From Filosporella fistucella (lineage: Eukaryota; Ascomycota; Leotiomycetes; Helotiales), in assembly GCA_030077755.1 (NCBI GenBank), contig JAQJZZ010000010.1, positions 5,332,001 to 5,396,000 on the forward strand: a stretch of 64,000 bases of DNA, written 5' to 3'. Below are positions 42,633 through 54,946 of the stretch, piece after piece; the stretch's first letter is position 1, and every line of letters starts with the position of its first letter. Under the pieces are notes generated by a model. The model had not been told where the DNA came from and made no database searches. It was given only the letters and a program-made list of their open reading frames with translations. A program made the position numbers and the translations under genes.

Positions 42633-45306
42633 TCAAGGCGGGATTTCAAAATTCTTGCCGGTTAGAGGGTCCTTCATCCAAACCTTGATCTCTGTGACTC
42701 TACCCCGTTGGTTCGTGGTCTCGTCAGGTATTCTTCTCATGTGAGCAGCCGCCCATTTCTCAAGAATTTGATTCTTGAAAGGAGCACAGCGAAGCAGAGA
42801 ATTGTGCCACTTGAATTTTCTCTCTTGGAGGAATCTCTGTCTAGCAGCTCCACCCTTGGACTCGTCGTCAGATTCTGTCTCTATGCCTTGCTCGTTATCA
42901 TCCACTATCTCCGAGAGCAGTACAGCCACAGGATATCTGAATTCTTGGAAGGGTCTCACCAGGCTGTCGGTGAACATGTTGCAGATCGGATGACTAGAAG
43001 GAAGTGAGCCGAAAGCAGCGCTGATATTCTCGTTACGAATTCTGTTTCTATCGCTGATAATGATTCGTCTGAGGCGGCTCATAATATATGAATTCTCGTT
43101 TCGGAGGCCAAGATCCAGACCAGTCTGATGGGCGCAGACTGCGAGTGCAAGTAAAGTGGTAATTCCTTTTGACTTTCCATTTGTCTGATTCGGGGTCAGA
43201 CCAACTTTCCCGGTGTCAATGTATTGAATAGCGAGATCGAAGATGTCTTGAGTCACTTCTCTAACTCTCATCTTGTCTTGGCCATCAATGTCAGCCATGA
43301 TACTCAAGCTTCGAAAATTCTGTAGCAATGGTTCCGGAAACTTGAAAGGGTGAATTCCTACATCGAGTACGACCATGATGCCGTGTTTATCATCAGAGAA
43401 ATTATTTCTTATAGATCGTCAGTTGTCATGCCAAGATTTTAGTGATGCTTGCTACTCACTTGACAAAGTCCATTGCAGGCTCTAGTTCAGTACTGCTCCA
43501 TTCAGAACCTGAAAAACTTTGTGACATACGAGCCCTCTTTGCATGATCCCCTTGCTAAACAAACAGGTGTTAGTAAACTGGATTGATACCTTTATTTCCT
43601 CTAGGACGTACCATATCTTCAGCACCACGCTTCTTTGCCCGAGCTTGAGCAATACTTGTGGAAAAATTGCTTCGTTCATCGCCAACACTGTCGCTGTCGT
43701 TCTTTTTCTCATTATAAATATTTGGTTCCTTGTAGTCTCCTCCTTGTTGTCTTTCATTCCCTCCTACAGTTTCCTTTCCTCCCTGGTGATTAGAAGCAGG
43801 ATCAGAGAATTCGCCAGATAAAACTGCCTGAATCGTCTCCTCAAGATTGTCACAGCAGAGCTGAAGATCGATGCCACACTCGATCTCGGTCTTGTCTGGA
43901 AATATTTCTCGTAGACGTCTAATCTTCTGCTTTGTTGTAAGGCTTGCTGTATCATGGTTCTTCCTGGAGATTTGGCCACCGTGAGTCACATGTCTGTCAT
44001 TGTCAGAAGCACCACTGTTGTTTAACGTGCCACTTTGCCCACTTGTCTTTGATGGAGGGGGCTTAGGCCCTTTCAATGCAGGTGCTTTCTTGGTCGAATT
44101 TTGTTGGATGCTGTCCTCTGGCTCTGGGGAGGAATCGAGTGAGATAATTTCTGGGGCAGTAGATTGGCCAGATCGAAAGCTATTGCTTCTACCCTTTGTG
44201 TCCATGTTGTTCTGGCTTAGTACATATCCAGAAGTTCGATTGCTGCTGTGGCTCAGTACATGTTCAGCAGTTCAGATGCTAGCTTGGAATCCAATTACTT
44301 ACTCGCTCGCTTTCACGCTCGCGGCTGTACCCTGCTTTACTTTTGTCTCTGTTCTATGATCCTCACTTGATGTTGTTCTGAGAGCTTGTGAGTCATTCGA
44401 ATGACCAGCTGGGTTCTTGGCAGCAACTCTGAGATCCAAGACCATGCGGGGAATGATGCCGCCAGGATATCTTTCTGCCATTGTAGATCGAGTTATATTT
44501 GGGTTGGTGATCGAGACTGGTGTTGAAGTTGCAACGCCGTCTTGTGATTGTGGATGCGATGCCCATTTCACCAGACCATCCCCTGGTGACAAGCCGTTCT
44601 TACCTCCTAAACGTTTCAAATCTTTTGATTCACCTTTCGAAGAAGGCCTCATAGTGCTGCTTGACCTAGTTGACGATCTTGAAGTTTGATTTTGCAGGAG
44701 ATTCTCCAATCCCAAGACTTCTTTGAGCTTGCTTGCGACTTCCACAGAATCCAAACGGGATCTTTTTGAACCATCAATGCCCGAAGCTAGTGGGAGTGCT
44801 ACAACGAGATTGCTGATAAAGTCATAAAGTTCTGTTTCATTTCCATCATATCTTTCCGGAGATAGACTATAAATGCGTGTAGAATTGAACGGAGGAGATT
44901 CTACCACATCCTCATCGTTGGTTTGCCCTTTGATTTCACCCGGATATCTTTCAGCAGATTTCTTGTCGATAATGTCCCGGCTCTGAGGGATAGATCTATG
45001 GGAAGCTCCAGAAGAAGGTCTTTGAGATGGTGTTCGCGGTCTGGGAATTCCAAACAGTGGTCTGCGCTCGACGACTGCTCGCAGCTCCCCAGCCGATGAA
45101 GACTCCTGGATTGACCCAAGCAGATCTCCTGCTTCATCGATATCTCCGTTCGCTGCGACTAGCATGTTTCTTATTTCTGACGTGCTTCTCCTAGGGAAAT
45201 CGGATTTCAGCTCGACTGCTTTCTGCTCCAGATCCGGATCAGCGAGCCCGGGCTGCTCGAATATCCCCATAGGGCTGAGCGGCGGCTTTTTTCCGTAATT
45301 GTTCAT
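42633..45306 (-). CDS. Protein with two CUE/UBA-like segments, unknown function
   Basis: Five exons join in frame (45306-44303, about 44245-43612, a 25-nt exon near 43555-43530, a 49-nt exon, then from about 43410 to 42633), about 828 residues. Two helical CUE-like segments are visible: DLEQKAVELKSDFPRRSTSEIRNMLVAANGDIDEAGDLL near residues 25-65, and KQKIRRLREIFPDKTEIECGIDLQLCCDNLEETIQAVLSGE in exon 2. These ubiquitin-binding-type motifs suggest a role in ubiquitin signalling, which is inferred. The middle is Ser/Pro-rich and disordered. The C-terminal 250 residues (VLDVGIHPFKFPEPLLQNFRS..., SRLRRIIISDRNRIRNENIS...) form a globular part I do not recognise. The second exon has tandem CAGCAG acceptors. 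If the intron calls are wrong this may be two or three genes, but every junction keeps frame. Confidence 0.7.
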
Positions 45307-46794
45307 TTTTATTGACTACATGAAAAGGCTAGATAGAGACGCTTCAGGATCGCCGAATTTGGCAATTGAAACGTTTGACCTCTCTATGCGTGTTTTTGTC
45401 TCCACGGAAGGCCACAAAGTAGTGCCCTAGAGAGATGTCAGTGAATATACTAGATATGCAAGAATGAGGATCCAGTTCGAAAAAGTCTTCGTGGCGATGT
45501 TTGGACGTGGCAAGTTTGTTCAACGGACCCGAATTCGCACACTCCTTTCCCAGAATACTTCAGAGCAATTTGCTCTATCTTACCTGTGGTTTTGGGAAGC
45601 GCCCAAACTGTTGAAGCAGATAAGATATAAGCTCACAGTGTTTTGCAAAATAAAGGGTGAGAATACGCTATTTTGTGGTCCTGTGAGGCGGAAAGGGAGA
45701 GGATCTTACAAAGTTGAGAAATTTTGCATAGTATCGTGCAAATTTCGCTAGTCGGGTTCTATTCGGTCTAGTTATGGCGGTGAATTGAATAGAAAGATGT
45801 AAATTTGCTCGAGAGTCTGAGATGATAGCTCCCAAATCTGTCAAAGGGCGTGAGTGAGTATGGATTTTAAAAGAAGGTAACAGTTAACGACAAGCGAAAG
45901 CGGAGAGGCAACGACAAGGGATCGGAGTCGACGAACTTCTATACTTGACTCAACGCTGGCTCCTGGTTAAAGAACTCAAGTTCGGAAGTAATCCAAGGGC
46001 TACTATAATTCCCTTGGCCAAAACTCACGAAGTTAATTTGGATGCCCTCTTTGTAGAATAAACCACTTTTTTCAAACAGAAGAGTTTCTAGAATATAGAG
46101 GAAGAAAAAAAGTTAGCGATTGTGGATGAGATACAGAAGTCAATGATGTCCCTCTCCTTCTAACGAGATGAACTACTCACCCTTCACTGTAATACCGATG
46201 TTCACGACAGACGTAGAATCAGAGGTTTACAATCATAGAAAGTATGCATATACGGACTTTATACGCATAATTCTCACAAAAGCCATTAGTGACTTTGCAA
46301 TCATGCTGCAAGTCTCCAGATGTAGAAGAATTATAGGTTGATAGTTGTAGTTTTGAAATAAGCGAGAAGAAAGGGGTAAAAGTGCGTGGAAGAGACGAGC
46401 ATTTAAACGACATCAAACACAAGCATTATACCCCACCCTGGCACAAGTCATTTGCAAAGCTACTTCGGTATTTCCAGCACAAACACTGAAGCACTTGCAC
46501 TTCTGTCCAAATCACAGCGAGTCCTTACGTTCAGAATATTTTCCTTCGGACCTATGGGCGAAGGCACACTTTCAAACAGATGATGTAGCGATATGAATAT
46601 CAACCTATCGCAGAGTACATGCCTCAAAGCATTTCATTTCTAGGGTATTTACACTACGCTTTCCTATTCCACTCTTGATGCCTTCCTGCTCAATACCACT
46701 TTTTTGCCGCAACCAAAGACGCCATACAATGCCTGAAGCAGCACCCCACTCACACACTTGACAATTCGTTCTCATATCCTATTTCTTCGGCGGT
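45307..46794. other. Intergenic region, 1.5 kb
   Basis: It holds the promoter of the CUE-like gene and the 3' flank of the kinase. Frames at 45464-45751 plus and 46219-46422 minus show no domain. Nothing else is recognised. Confidence 0.5.
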
Positions 46795-49047
46795 CTACCT
46801 CTTCTCATCACCACCGTCATCGTCATCAGCAGGCTCGACCCTGACCAAAATCTCCTCCAACAGACCTTCCAAGAAAACATCAACATCTTTGCCCATGCCT
46901 ACTGGTTCCTGCTTGTCCCAATGATCAATCTCCTTGCAAACATGAGCGAGTTTATATACTAGCTTTCGCAACTTTTCATGCGCAGCTTGTGCTCGCTGTT
47001 GTTTTGGTGTTGTTCCAGTAGCACGGAACGCCTGCTGCAGACGGATTTGCCTGCGTTTTAGGGCTTCCTCAAGTGCGGGAAAAATAACATCGTTGAGAGC
47101 ATCAAGCTCACCATTTGGGCTAGCAGGAGTAGGAGAAGGCATAGCAGTGGGTGCCCGAGAATCGGAAGATAGACTGTCATGTGAAGGTGTGTTCTCACGT
47201 AATTTGGAAGGCAGAGCCGGTAATGGCTGCTGCCCCATTTGCCTCGGATTCATATTTTGGACAGGAAGAGGCTGTGCTTGCAGGCTCTGTTGTTGCCTAT
47301 ATGCGTTGTGGCTAGGCTGATTTGTGACCTTTTGGAGCGGCTGAGGCTGGCCTCTGAAAGGAGGTATCTCAGGTAATTGAATGGGACCGAGTTTAGGTAG
47401 TGGCTGTTGCGTCGATGGGCGAGCTATTTCAATCGCCTGAGGGTTTGTTGCGGGTCGAAATGGCGCTGGCGCGGCGCGCATTGCTTGAGGGGATGGTGTG
47501 TTTCCAAGATTTAAGAAGCCCATGTCCCTCTGTAGTTGCTCCTGCAACGATCGATCGTAGTCAGGAGAATCAGTAGGGTTTCTCATCGGTAGATTGGCTC
47601 TGGGAGTCTCTGGCGCAGCAGTTCGGTGCTTTTCTGGAGATGGAGGTAGTGGTATTTTAGCAGGAGAAGCCGGTTGCATGTTTGGAACAGGCCGTCGCTG
47701 TGGCGAAGACTGTCGAGGTTGTTCGGAAATCGGAGAGTTCATAGCCTTCACTGTGTCAGCATTTGAGACGTAACCCGAATCCTTCATCTTTGTTGGCGAC
47801 AAGCTTCTAGGGCGCTCTGCGTAGTCATCCCCATTCTCAGATGACCGTGACGATCTGGCATTCGTAGCTGATTCTCCCATGGCATTGAGACCCATTCTGG
47901 CGCCACCTCTGCCAACCACAGGTCGTACGGTTCCAAAGTCCCATAAATCTTCATTCGCGGGCGCCGATTGTGGGTATTCATCCCTTTCGTCGTCTGAATC
48001 ATCATTGTCACCTTTATGATGAACTGCCCACCGTTCGTATCGCTCGATTAATTCAGTGAGATACGAAGTTTTCTTGGCTCTTCGTACAAATGGATGCTTC
48101 AACAATTCTCTCGCAGATGGCCGCTTTCGAGGGTCCTTTTGCAGACATAGTTCGACAAATTCCTTGAATGCTTTTGTAAAATTACCCTCTAACTCTGGTG
48201 GCGGGTTTTTGGGTATTAGGAACAAGACTTTCATGGGGTGGATGTCTGAATATGGTGGCTCCCCGTTGGCCAATTCCAGAGCTGTAATCCCCAAAGACCA
48301 AATATCCGCTTTGTGGTCGTAACCTGACTGCTTGATGACTTCCGGAGCCATCCAAAACGGCGTGCCAACAAACGTGTTTTTCTTGGTCATTGTTGCAGAG
48401 AGTTGACCCGAAACTCCAAAATCGGCCAGCTTCACTTGCCCATTAGATCCTAACAATACATTGGCAGCTTAAACAACGTATTAGCTCGAAAGAATCGTGA
48501 ACCCATTCTGAATTCCTACCTTTAATATCTCGGTGCAACTTCTTATCTGTATGCAAGTAATCCAGTCCGAGCAGTAGTTCCCGGATGATTATTGCGATGT
48601 AATCTTCCCCAATCAACCCGGGCTTCATTAAATCTCCACAGCTGCCTCCGGAGCAGAATTCCATGACAATCCATAAGTCTGAGCCTTTAAGGTATGATCC
48701 ATGATATTGGGTAACGTATGGCGAGTGCAGTTCGGACAGAATGGAAATCTCCTGTATAATATCTTCGACCTCATCCTCGGCATTTTCGACGTCGATTACT
48801 TTGATAGCCACCGACTGACCAGTCCGTTTGTCCACTCTGCGAGAAATCAGCATCCTCGGATAAGGGTTAGAGTTTTGAGAAAGCGTACCCTTTGTAGACT
48901 TTTCCAAAACTTCCACCCCCTAGGACAGTCAGTATCGCCAGGTAAATAAAGTTGGCTCAGTGAAGAGAGCGTACCTATGCAATTCTGCTTCGTGTATAAC
49001 GTTTCTGGATCTACGACACCGCTCATTGCTTCCACACCACTTGTCAT
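46795..49047 (-). CDS. STE20-family protein kinase, germinal-centre (GCK-III, MST3/Kic1-like) type
   Basis: Four exons (49047-48975, 48919-48889, 48836-48520, 48467-46795) encode 697 residues. The kinase domain is N-terminal and complete: glycine loop [20 protein letters not shown] with the ATP-binding Lys, LHRDIKAANVLL catalytic loop, DFGVSGQL, the STE20 signature [12 protein letters not shown] and [19 protein letters not shown] Pro/Gln-rich disordered region follows, then a C-terminal helical stretch ([17 protein letters not shown]...[17 protein letters not shown]). The layout matches the fungal GCK-III kinases that act upstream of NDR/LATS-type kinases in septation and polarity; the exact orthologue is not assigned. 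The tail ends in an acidic [10 protein letters not shown]. The minus-strand start at 49047 begins [10 protein letters not shown]. Confidence 0.93.
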
Positions 49048-50134
49048 CTTGCCGGAGTGAAGTATATGAGGACGGCTTCAAGATTGGAGAGGTGCGAAGT
49101 TATGGTGCGCCTGTTGTAGCTCAAGCTGCTAGGATAAACCCAAGAATGACTGGTATTGGCAAGGATCCTGCCGCAGAGTCTGTTCGTAACAATCGTACGG
49201 TATGCTTTGGGATGAACCGCAAAGGCATGAGAAGTAAGCTGTGTCTGATCGTCTGGGAGAATTCGCTCGCCAGGGAACGGAGCTGAGTTCGTAACTTCGT
49301 AAGGCGCGTCCCGGTCGTTAACGTGGTGATGGTGGGGTCGATAAGAGGTCAAGCTGGAGGGCGACGGAAATTGACAATTGACAACGCAGCTTGTGGTGAA
49401 TACAGCTGCGAAGGAGATGTTGCCTTTGCAGACGAACGATGCTTGTTATCACTATGGAACTCTGCTAATTTAGACTCGGGAAGTTCTTCGGTGTTGCCGT
49501 TACTGGGAAACTTGGGAATGTGGAATTCATTTGGCGGTGTTTCAAAAATCCGGGGAAGGCAGGCACGATAGGGCACAAAACAAAAGTCAACAAGCGGAAC
49601 TTTCAGGTACCGTCGACGCAAAGGTTATCTGAATACCGTCCTGTAAATGGAACAATTTCCATTTGTCACAGGGGAGTGGACTCGGTATTGCTTTTTGACG
49701 GAAAGCAAGTGACGGCGTGTTTTGTTATGATATATTTACGCCAGAGACATTCACAACCAATCGCTGCAGACCTACTACCTGCTGCTGCTCAGGGGGTCTT
49801 ACTTGAACACCAGCTGCGCTGTGGCTGCAGATTGGCTGGCGAAAATCTGCTGCAAATCACATTAAATCAACCAAGCCATGAGGCTGCACGCACGTCAGCA
49901 CGGTACACTGTTGTAATTGGCTAGAATCTTCTTGCTCATGAGTCGAATTCTATGGTCATAATAGCAGGAGGTCCATCTAAATGCAGCAAAAAGGGGACAG
50001 AAAAGGGAATATGTGGACCAACGCCAACCCATGGAGATCATGTAAAGGATTCCAAGCCTATCATCAGATGCCCTTGAATGCCTCTGCCACCATCAACGCC
50101 ATCAATGTCATGGGATTGTCATTAGACTTGTCCT
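49048..50134. other. Kinase promoter and UBX gene 3' flank
   Basis: No gene is supported. The overlapping frames at 49044-49621 and 49520-49924 have no domains and probably reflect GC composition. Confidence 0.5.
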
Positions 50135-51832
50135 CTAGTCCTCAAGTAATTCCACCATGACCGTGCCATTAGCAAGTCCAGCATCTTGGATCGACTCATC
50201 CAGATAATCAATGAGATCCTTCCCCATTCCTTTCAAGTCAAATGCAACACCTGCTTTACCATCTAAGGGTTCTGCCTTGAGCCATTCATAAATACGTTGA
50301 ACCGGCTCGGTGAGACGGAATCGGCGTACCACTCGTCCATTTGAGTGACGAAATTGAATTCTGGTAATGCCAGGACCGGCAGCAGGTTCATCGTGAGGAT
50401 TCTGAGAGGAAATGCGGGAGAACTTGGACAGAGACGAACTGCTCTCATTTTCTGCTTCTTGATCAGGGGAATCATCGACTTCCTTGCCTTTGCCCTTGCC
50501 CACGTCCCCAAAACTCTTTGTCAAATCATCTGGGTCTTCATCTTTGGGAGCAGGACCACCGTTACTTTGAAGACTGTTTTGTAATGCCAAATCGAGCATT
50601 TCTTCTTCTGTAAGTCTGCCGACATCAAGAGACTTTGCCTTCTCGGGCTTCCGCTTAGCAACCGGGTTTTTCCTGGTAACATCGAGGCTGTATCTATCGA
50701 GAAACTCTACAAGTTGCATGAGAAATTCTCCTGGCTCGGGTGCTGGTGGTCCTGACCACACTTTCACCTGTTCTCCCGTTCTTGGGTCGACGATAGCAAT
50801 ATGAGGATAAGCAGCATCGCTATCTTTCAGCGGGAAATAGTAAGTGATATACTGGCTGCCTCTCGGGTCATCCTTAGAATATTGAATGAAAATAAAATTC
50901 TCCTTGACCAGCTCCTTAATACCATCATGCTTCCAGATATCTCGATTAAGTTGTTGGCAGTCGAATATAGAGGGGTCTTGGACATTGACCAGTATCCATT
51001 TTCCGTCTTCCTTCCCTTGATCGCGCGCAGTCTCCCAATCTACTTGATGCATGAGATCAAATGGAGGTCTGAAGAGCTCAGCAAGCCGAGCGGCTTTCGA
51101 TGAAGAATCCGAAGCCCCTCCGGTAGCTTGTGATAGGCCCTCCCGACGCGCTGTTGGATCAGCAGACTCGTCCCAAATAGAAGATACAGGCGCTTGATTG
51201 AAAACACCAAGTCGGCCTAGAATCATATTCACATTAGTATCAGATGCTTATATACATACAACTAAGGACTTCGTACCTGGTCTTGGCTGTTGTCTAGCTC
51301 TCATCTGTTGCAATACAGCTGAATGCATATCATCTGGGGACCAGTCTCCACCTGGTCCTCCGACGAGAGTTTCTGTTCTGCGCCCAATAGGTGCTCTGAC
51401 TCCATCTGCATCAAGTCCCCCACTAGCATCGCCGCCAGCATAAAGCTCCTCTTGCATTCTTCTTGCCATCGCCTCATCGTCCTCCAAGTCCGCTCTTCGA
51501 CTTGCAGCTGCAGCTTGAGTCACATCATTATCGTCGTCCTCAGCCTCATCCATATCCATCAGGTCCTCATCGTCTGAATCAGCGTGGCGCGCCCCTCCAC
51601 TGGTTCCAGTCCTGCCATCACCGGTGTTCGCTGGGTTCGGCCGAGTAGAGGAAGGTATAGGAGGCGGTGACGAATGTGAGGCATGCTCAGCGCTGGATGC
51701 AAGATCGGGAGAGTCATAAAAGAGCTGTACAGCTTGAATTGCATTATTGTCTGTGAGGCCCAAGTACCGTCTGGCTACATCCTCGCTGGCTTGGGTGAAG
51801 TTCACGAACTCCAAAACAGGATCTTCGGCCAT
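50135..51832 (-). CDS. UBX5: UBA-UAS-UBX domain protein (Ubx5/UBXN7-like)
   Basis: Two exons (51832-51277 and 51216-50135) encode 545 residues. Order: an N-terminal UBA-like helix bundle (LEFVNFTQASEDVARRYLGLTDNNAIQAVQLFYDSP), an acidic linker (DSDDEDLMDMDEAEDDD), then EAMARRMQEELY, a thioredoxin-like UAS domain (DWETARDQGKEDGKWILVNVQD...VKENFIFIQYSKDD...YPHIAIVDPRTGEQVKVW), a UIM-like TEEEMLDLALQNSLQSNG, and a C-terminal UBX domain (ITRIQFRHSNGRVVRRFRLTEPVQRIYEWLKAE). Such proteins link Cdc48/p97 to ubiquitinated substrates and cullin ligases. The start is ATG at 51832; the frame is open upstream but without ATG. Confidence 0.93.
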
Positions 51833-52591
51833 GTCTGCTGCTGTGGAGAATGACAGCTTGTGTGTTTGCAACAGTGCATGTAAATGTGGCGGGGTTGTTT
51901 TTGAAGAGGCTCGTAGGGTGACGTAGAAAATCTACCTAAAGGATCGTGGGCGTGGTGCGTGATTGATGCAGCAGCGAGTGCGGATGATCGAGGAGACAGT
52001 GTAGTTTAAGGGAATGACACTCCTGGCCTGGCAGTTCATAAATAAAGTGTCAGAAACCACTTGTATCTGCTATGATAGCTGATGCAGACATTGTGACATT
52101 TGGCCAATGTTTTTCATCAAACAGTTCGGAATTTGAAGGCGAGTTCTTGACACTGCACTCGGGTGGGGGGCCGTTCTTTGATAACGATACCTACCCACAC
52201 TGGCGAAAAGAAATAAGCAGGAGCAGGAGCAAGGCTGACAAACAACCGCAAGGCTGAGCTCTGCAAACAATCTCATGTTCACAATCATTAATTCCTTTCT
52301 CAAAAAGCGGAATGTGAGATTCGAGTCCGAACATTTTAAACTTCTGGACGGAAATGAAATTTGGTGCCTGATACAGATAGAATTTCGTTTAAGGTGACTT
52401 TGTGCAGCTTTCATGAGTTCACGGATCTTCAGAATCAAAATTTCTAATGTCTTGCTACCTATTCAATGATCGAATATCCAGGTATATTGCGCCTTCGCTA
52501 TGCTTATCAGAATCCGCAATGTAAGAGCCATATTCATCTAATATACATCAATCACACGGGCCACACCCACATTGGCACTCGAGATCGTTGA
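51833..52591. other. UBX gene promoter and transcription-factor 3' flank
   Basis: No gene is seen. The minus-strand frame 52070-52438 lacks domain features. Confidence 0.5.
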
Positions 52592-54946
52592 TCATAGCCA
52601 GTAAATGATCAACCGTAGTCCACTGCTTCCAACCTCATCCAGCCAGTCAATTGAGCTTGCATTGCCCGTTTGAAATGTAGCTATTTGTTGTTTGTGGTAA
52701 ATTGTCTCAAGCAACCTCTTGACGCTTCGTGTACTGCTGCCAAAGCTATATTGTTCCATTGTGGTCATCAATTCCAAGACCATTTGCTTCTGGCGGCCAT
52801 CAGTTGTTGCAAATCCAGCCATGAAAAGTGGGAAAAGAATGAACGAAATTTGGTCTCGGTTTTGGGACAGGAAGTTCTGAGCTGCTTGTATAATTTCCTG
52901 ACAACAGGTTGCAACATCTGAAGGAAAGTCGAGTCCTTGGTCCAGTAACTGCCCAGAGTACATACTCGTATAGGCGAACAAACTACAGGCCCGAAAAAGC
53001 ATATATGACTGTGCGTTACCCGTCAGAATTGATTTATGAATTTGGTAGAGCAATTAGGGTACGTACATGCTGAACCAAGGTGAACACTCTAAGAGGAGTC
53101 GGTTCAGGGCGGCTTAACCAAGTCCAGTAGTCGGGAAAGTTGGTCCGCCATGCTGATCGCGATTCGTGAAGCAGATTGTGTGCCTCTCGCACACGGTTAC
53201 GAAAATTCGCGTCCGCGGCAGGCTGGATATGGCCGTGGTAAATTATTTGGTTTGTCTCTGCCCTTAGGTCTCTAGCAATGTGCCCAATTTGCAACGCCAA
53301 TAACATAACTTCCTGATGTAGTCTTATAACGGCCGGAAAGTAAGGCTCCTCATCATGGGAGAATACATGAGGTAGATGTGAGATTGCAGAGGGCAGACAC
53401 TGGTAGGGTGAGGGCACCATATCTTCTCGCAACACAACATCGGCAAATGACCCGGATCCGCTGCCACTTAGCAGAGCATAGATATCAATACAATAGACTG
53501 CCCATACAATGAAACCATATCGCTCGCCAGCATTTGCTTGTCGCCGAAGGGTAATAATTCTCAAAAGCTGATCGCAATGATGCTGCCACATGTTCGACTC
53601 CCGGTTGACAGCCGCGATTTCGTAGAGGAGCAGGATAAAATGAGTAAACAACGCGCCATCTGAGTATGAGTCCTGGGAAGATTGCACAGTCATTTGGAGT
53701 GCCGGAATGACCTGCTGGTAGTGCTCCAGGGAGATGGATCTATGAACTCCCTGCCTGTGCGCTAAACTTAAGGCCGATAGAGCCATCATAGCATGGAAGA
53801 GAGGAGGGTAGTGTCGAGCTTGAATTTCGAAAATGTCCTCATCCCCTTCAGTCCTCTCAACTCTAATGATTCTCGGGGATATCATGTTGCGATAATGCTC
53901 CAAAAGTTCCCGATCTTTGCCGCCTTCGCGAGCTTCATCAAGCATTGAAACTCTCTGGTTTTCATTTTGGAGCGGATATGTTTGGACGGCTGTTGGCGAA
54001 ACATGACTGACTGATGAGCGTGAAGACCTGATAAGTGGAAACTGTGCTGGAGCTATTCGGGTCGCGGCAGAATCTTCGAATGTTCTAAGTATAATGGTGT
54101 TCGGGTCGTCCGAGTCATGAACTCGCTCCTCGAGATTTGGTATATCGCTGTCATCGTTTTGGTCAAAGGGCTTTGGGTTAGTGATTTCGAAGTTCCTTCG
54201 CACAGGCTCTTCTTTGTATTCTGGGAGCGACGCAAAACTATGTGGGTTGGCAATAACGTGGTAAGTTCCAGGTTCTTGTGACTCAGCTTTCCTCTCACGC
54301 TCTTCATCCGATGTGAGTGATGAAAATGGTGGCAGAGAGTCCTCTACTGATCTCGTACGTCTCAGATCTTCACCGGACAGATTGGCTTGCAAAATTCAGT
54401 AACAGTCCATCCGCGAATAAACAAGTACATACGGTCCCATATACTTCCAATCGTAGATACTTCCTGCATTCGCTCCACAATTCTAGGAGTATCGTCTCTA
54501 AACGACAGTCGAGCGCTGTAGTCACTAGGACTGGAAGTTAGCGTTTTGATTTAAGGCAAGTTTGAGAAACATTACCAGATATGACCCAAGCGCACACATT
54601 GCTATAATTTTGTCAGATATATTTTAATAGGGAAGAATCTTGCTTACGTCGCAGGCGGGTCGCTTCTCATCACATTTCACTTCTATACAGAATGTCAGCC
54701 AACAGAATCGGAGAGTAATTTTGTTACAAACTTCGCGTTCGACAAGTCCTGTAATTCTCGTTAGCATTGTGATAATAAGGGCTAGATACTCGTTTCATCT
54801 TACCAGCACCCACTCCTCGATCGAGGCGGTAATCTATTTCTTCGAGTTTCTGGCGAAGGGTTGCTCGGGTTATAATGACCTGGCTGGAAAGTCGCACCAC
54901 TTCGTGGCGCTATGATAGGCAATCGGCCTTGTTGTCCTCTCGACAT
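52592..54946 (-). CDS. Zn2Cys6 transcription factor with fungal-specific regulatory domain
   Basis: Seven exons (54946-54804, 54748-54732, 54682-54648, 54601-54576, 54530-54433, 54385-53067, 53008-52592) encode 684 residues. The binuclear zinc cluster has all six cysteines in C-x2-C-x6-C-x6-C-x2-C-x6-C spacing (GCWTC...KC, DEKRPACDQC...IC near residues 47-73) but is split over four small exons, one of only 17 nt. The rest is the fungal_trans_2-type regulatory domain (EHYRNMISPRI..., HYPPLFHAMMALSALSLAHRQ, GALFTHFILLLYEIAAVN, WAVYCIDIYALLSGSGSG). It acts in the nucleus as a DNA-binding regulator; targets are unknown. There is no obvious gene cluster around it. The start was chosen at 54946, the first in-frame ATG before the cluster; it gives a basic, Pro/Arg-rich N-terminus. 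Confidence 0.88.
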
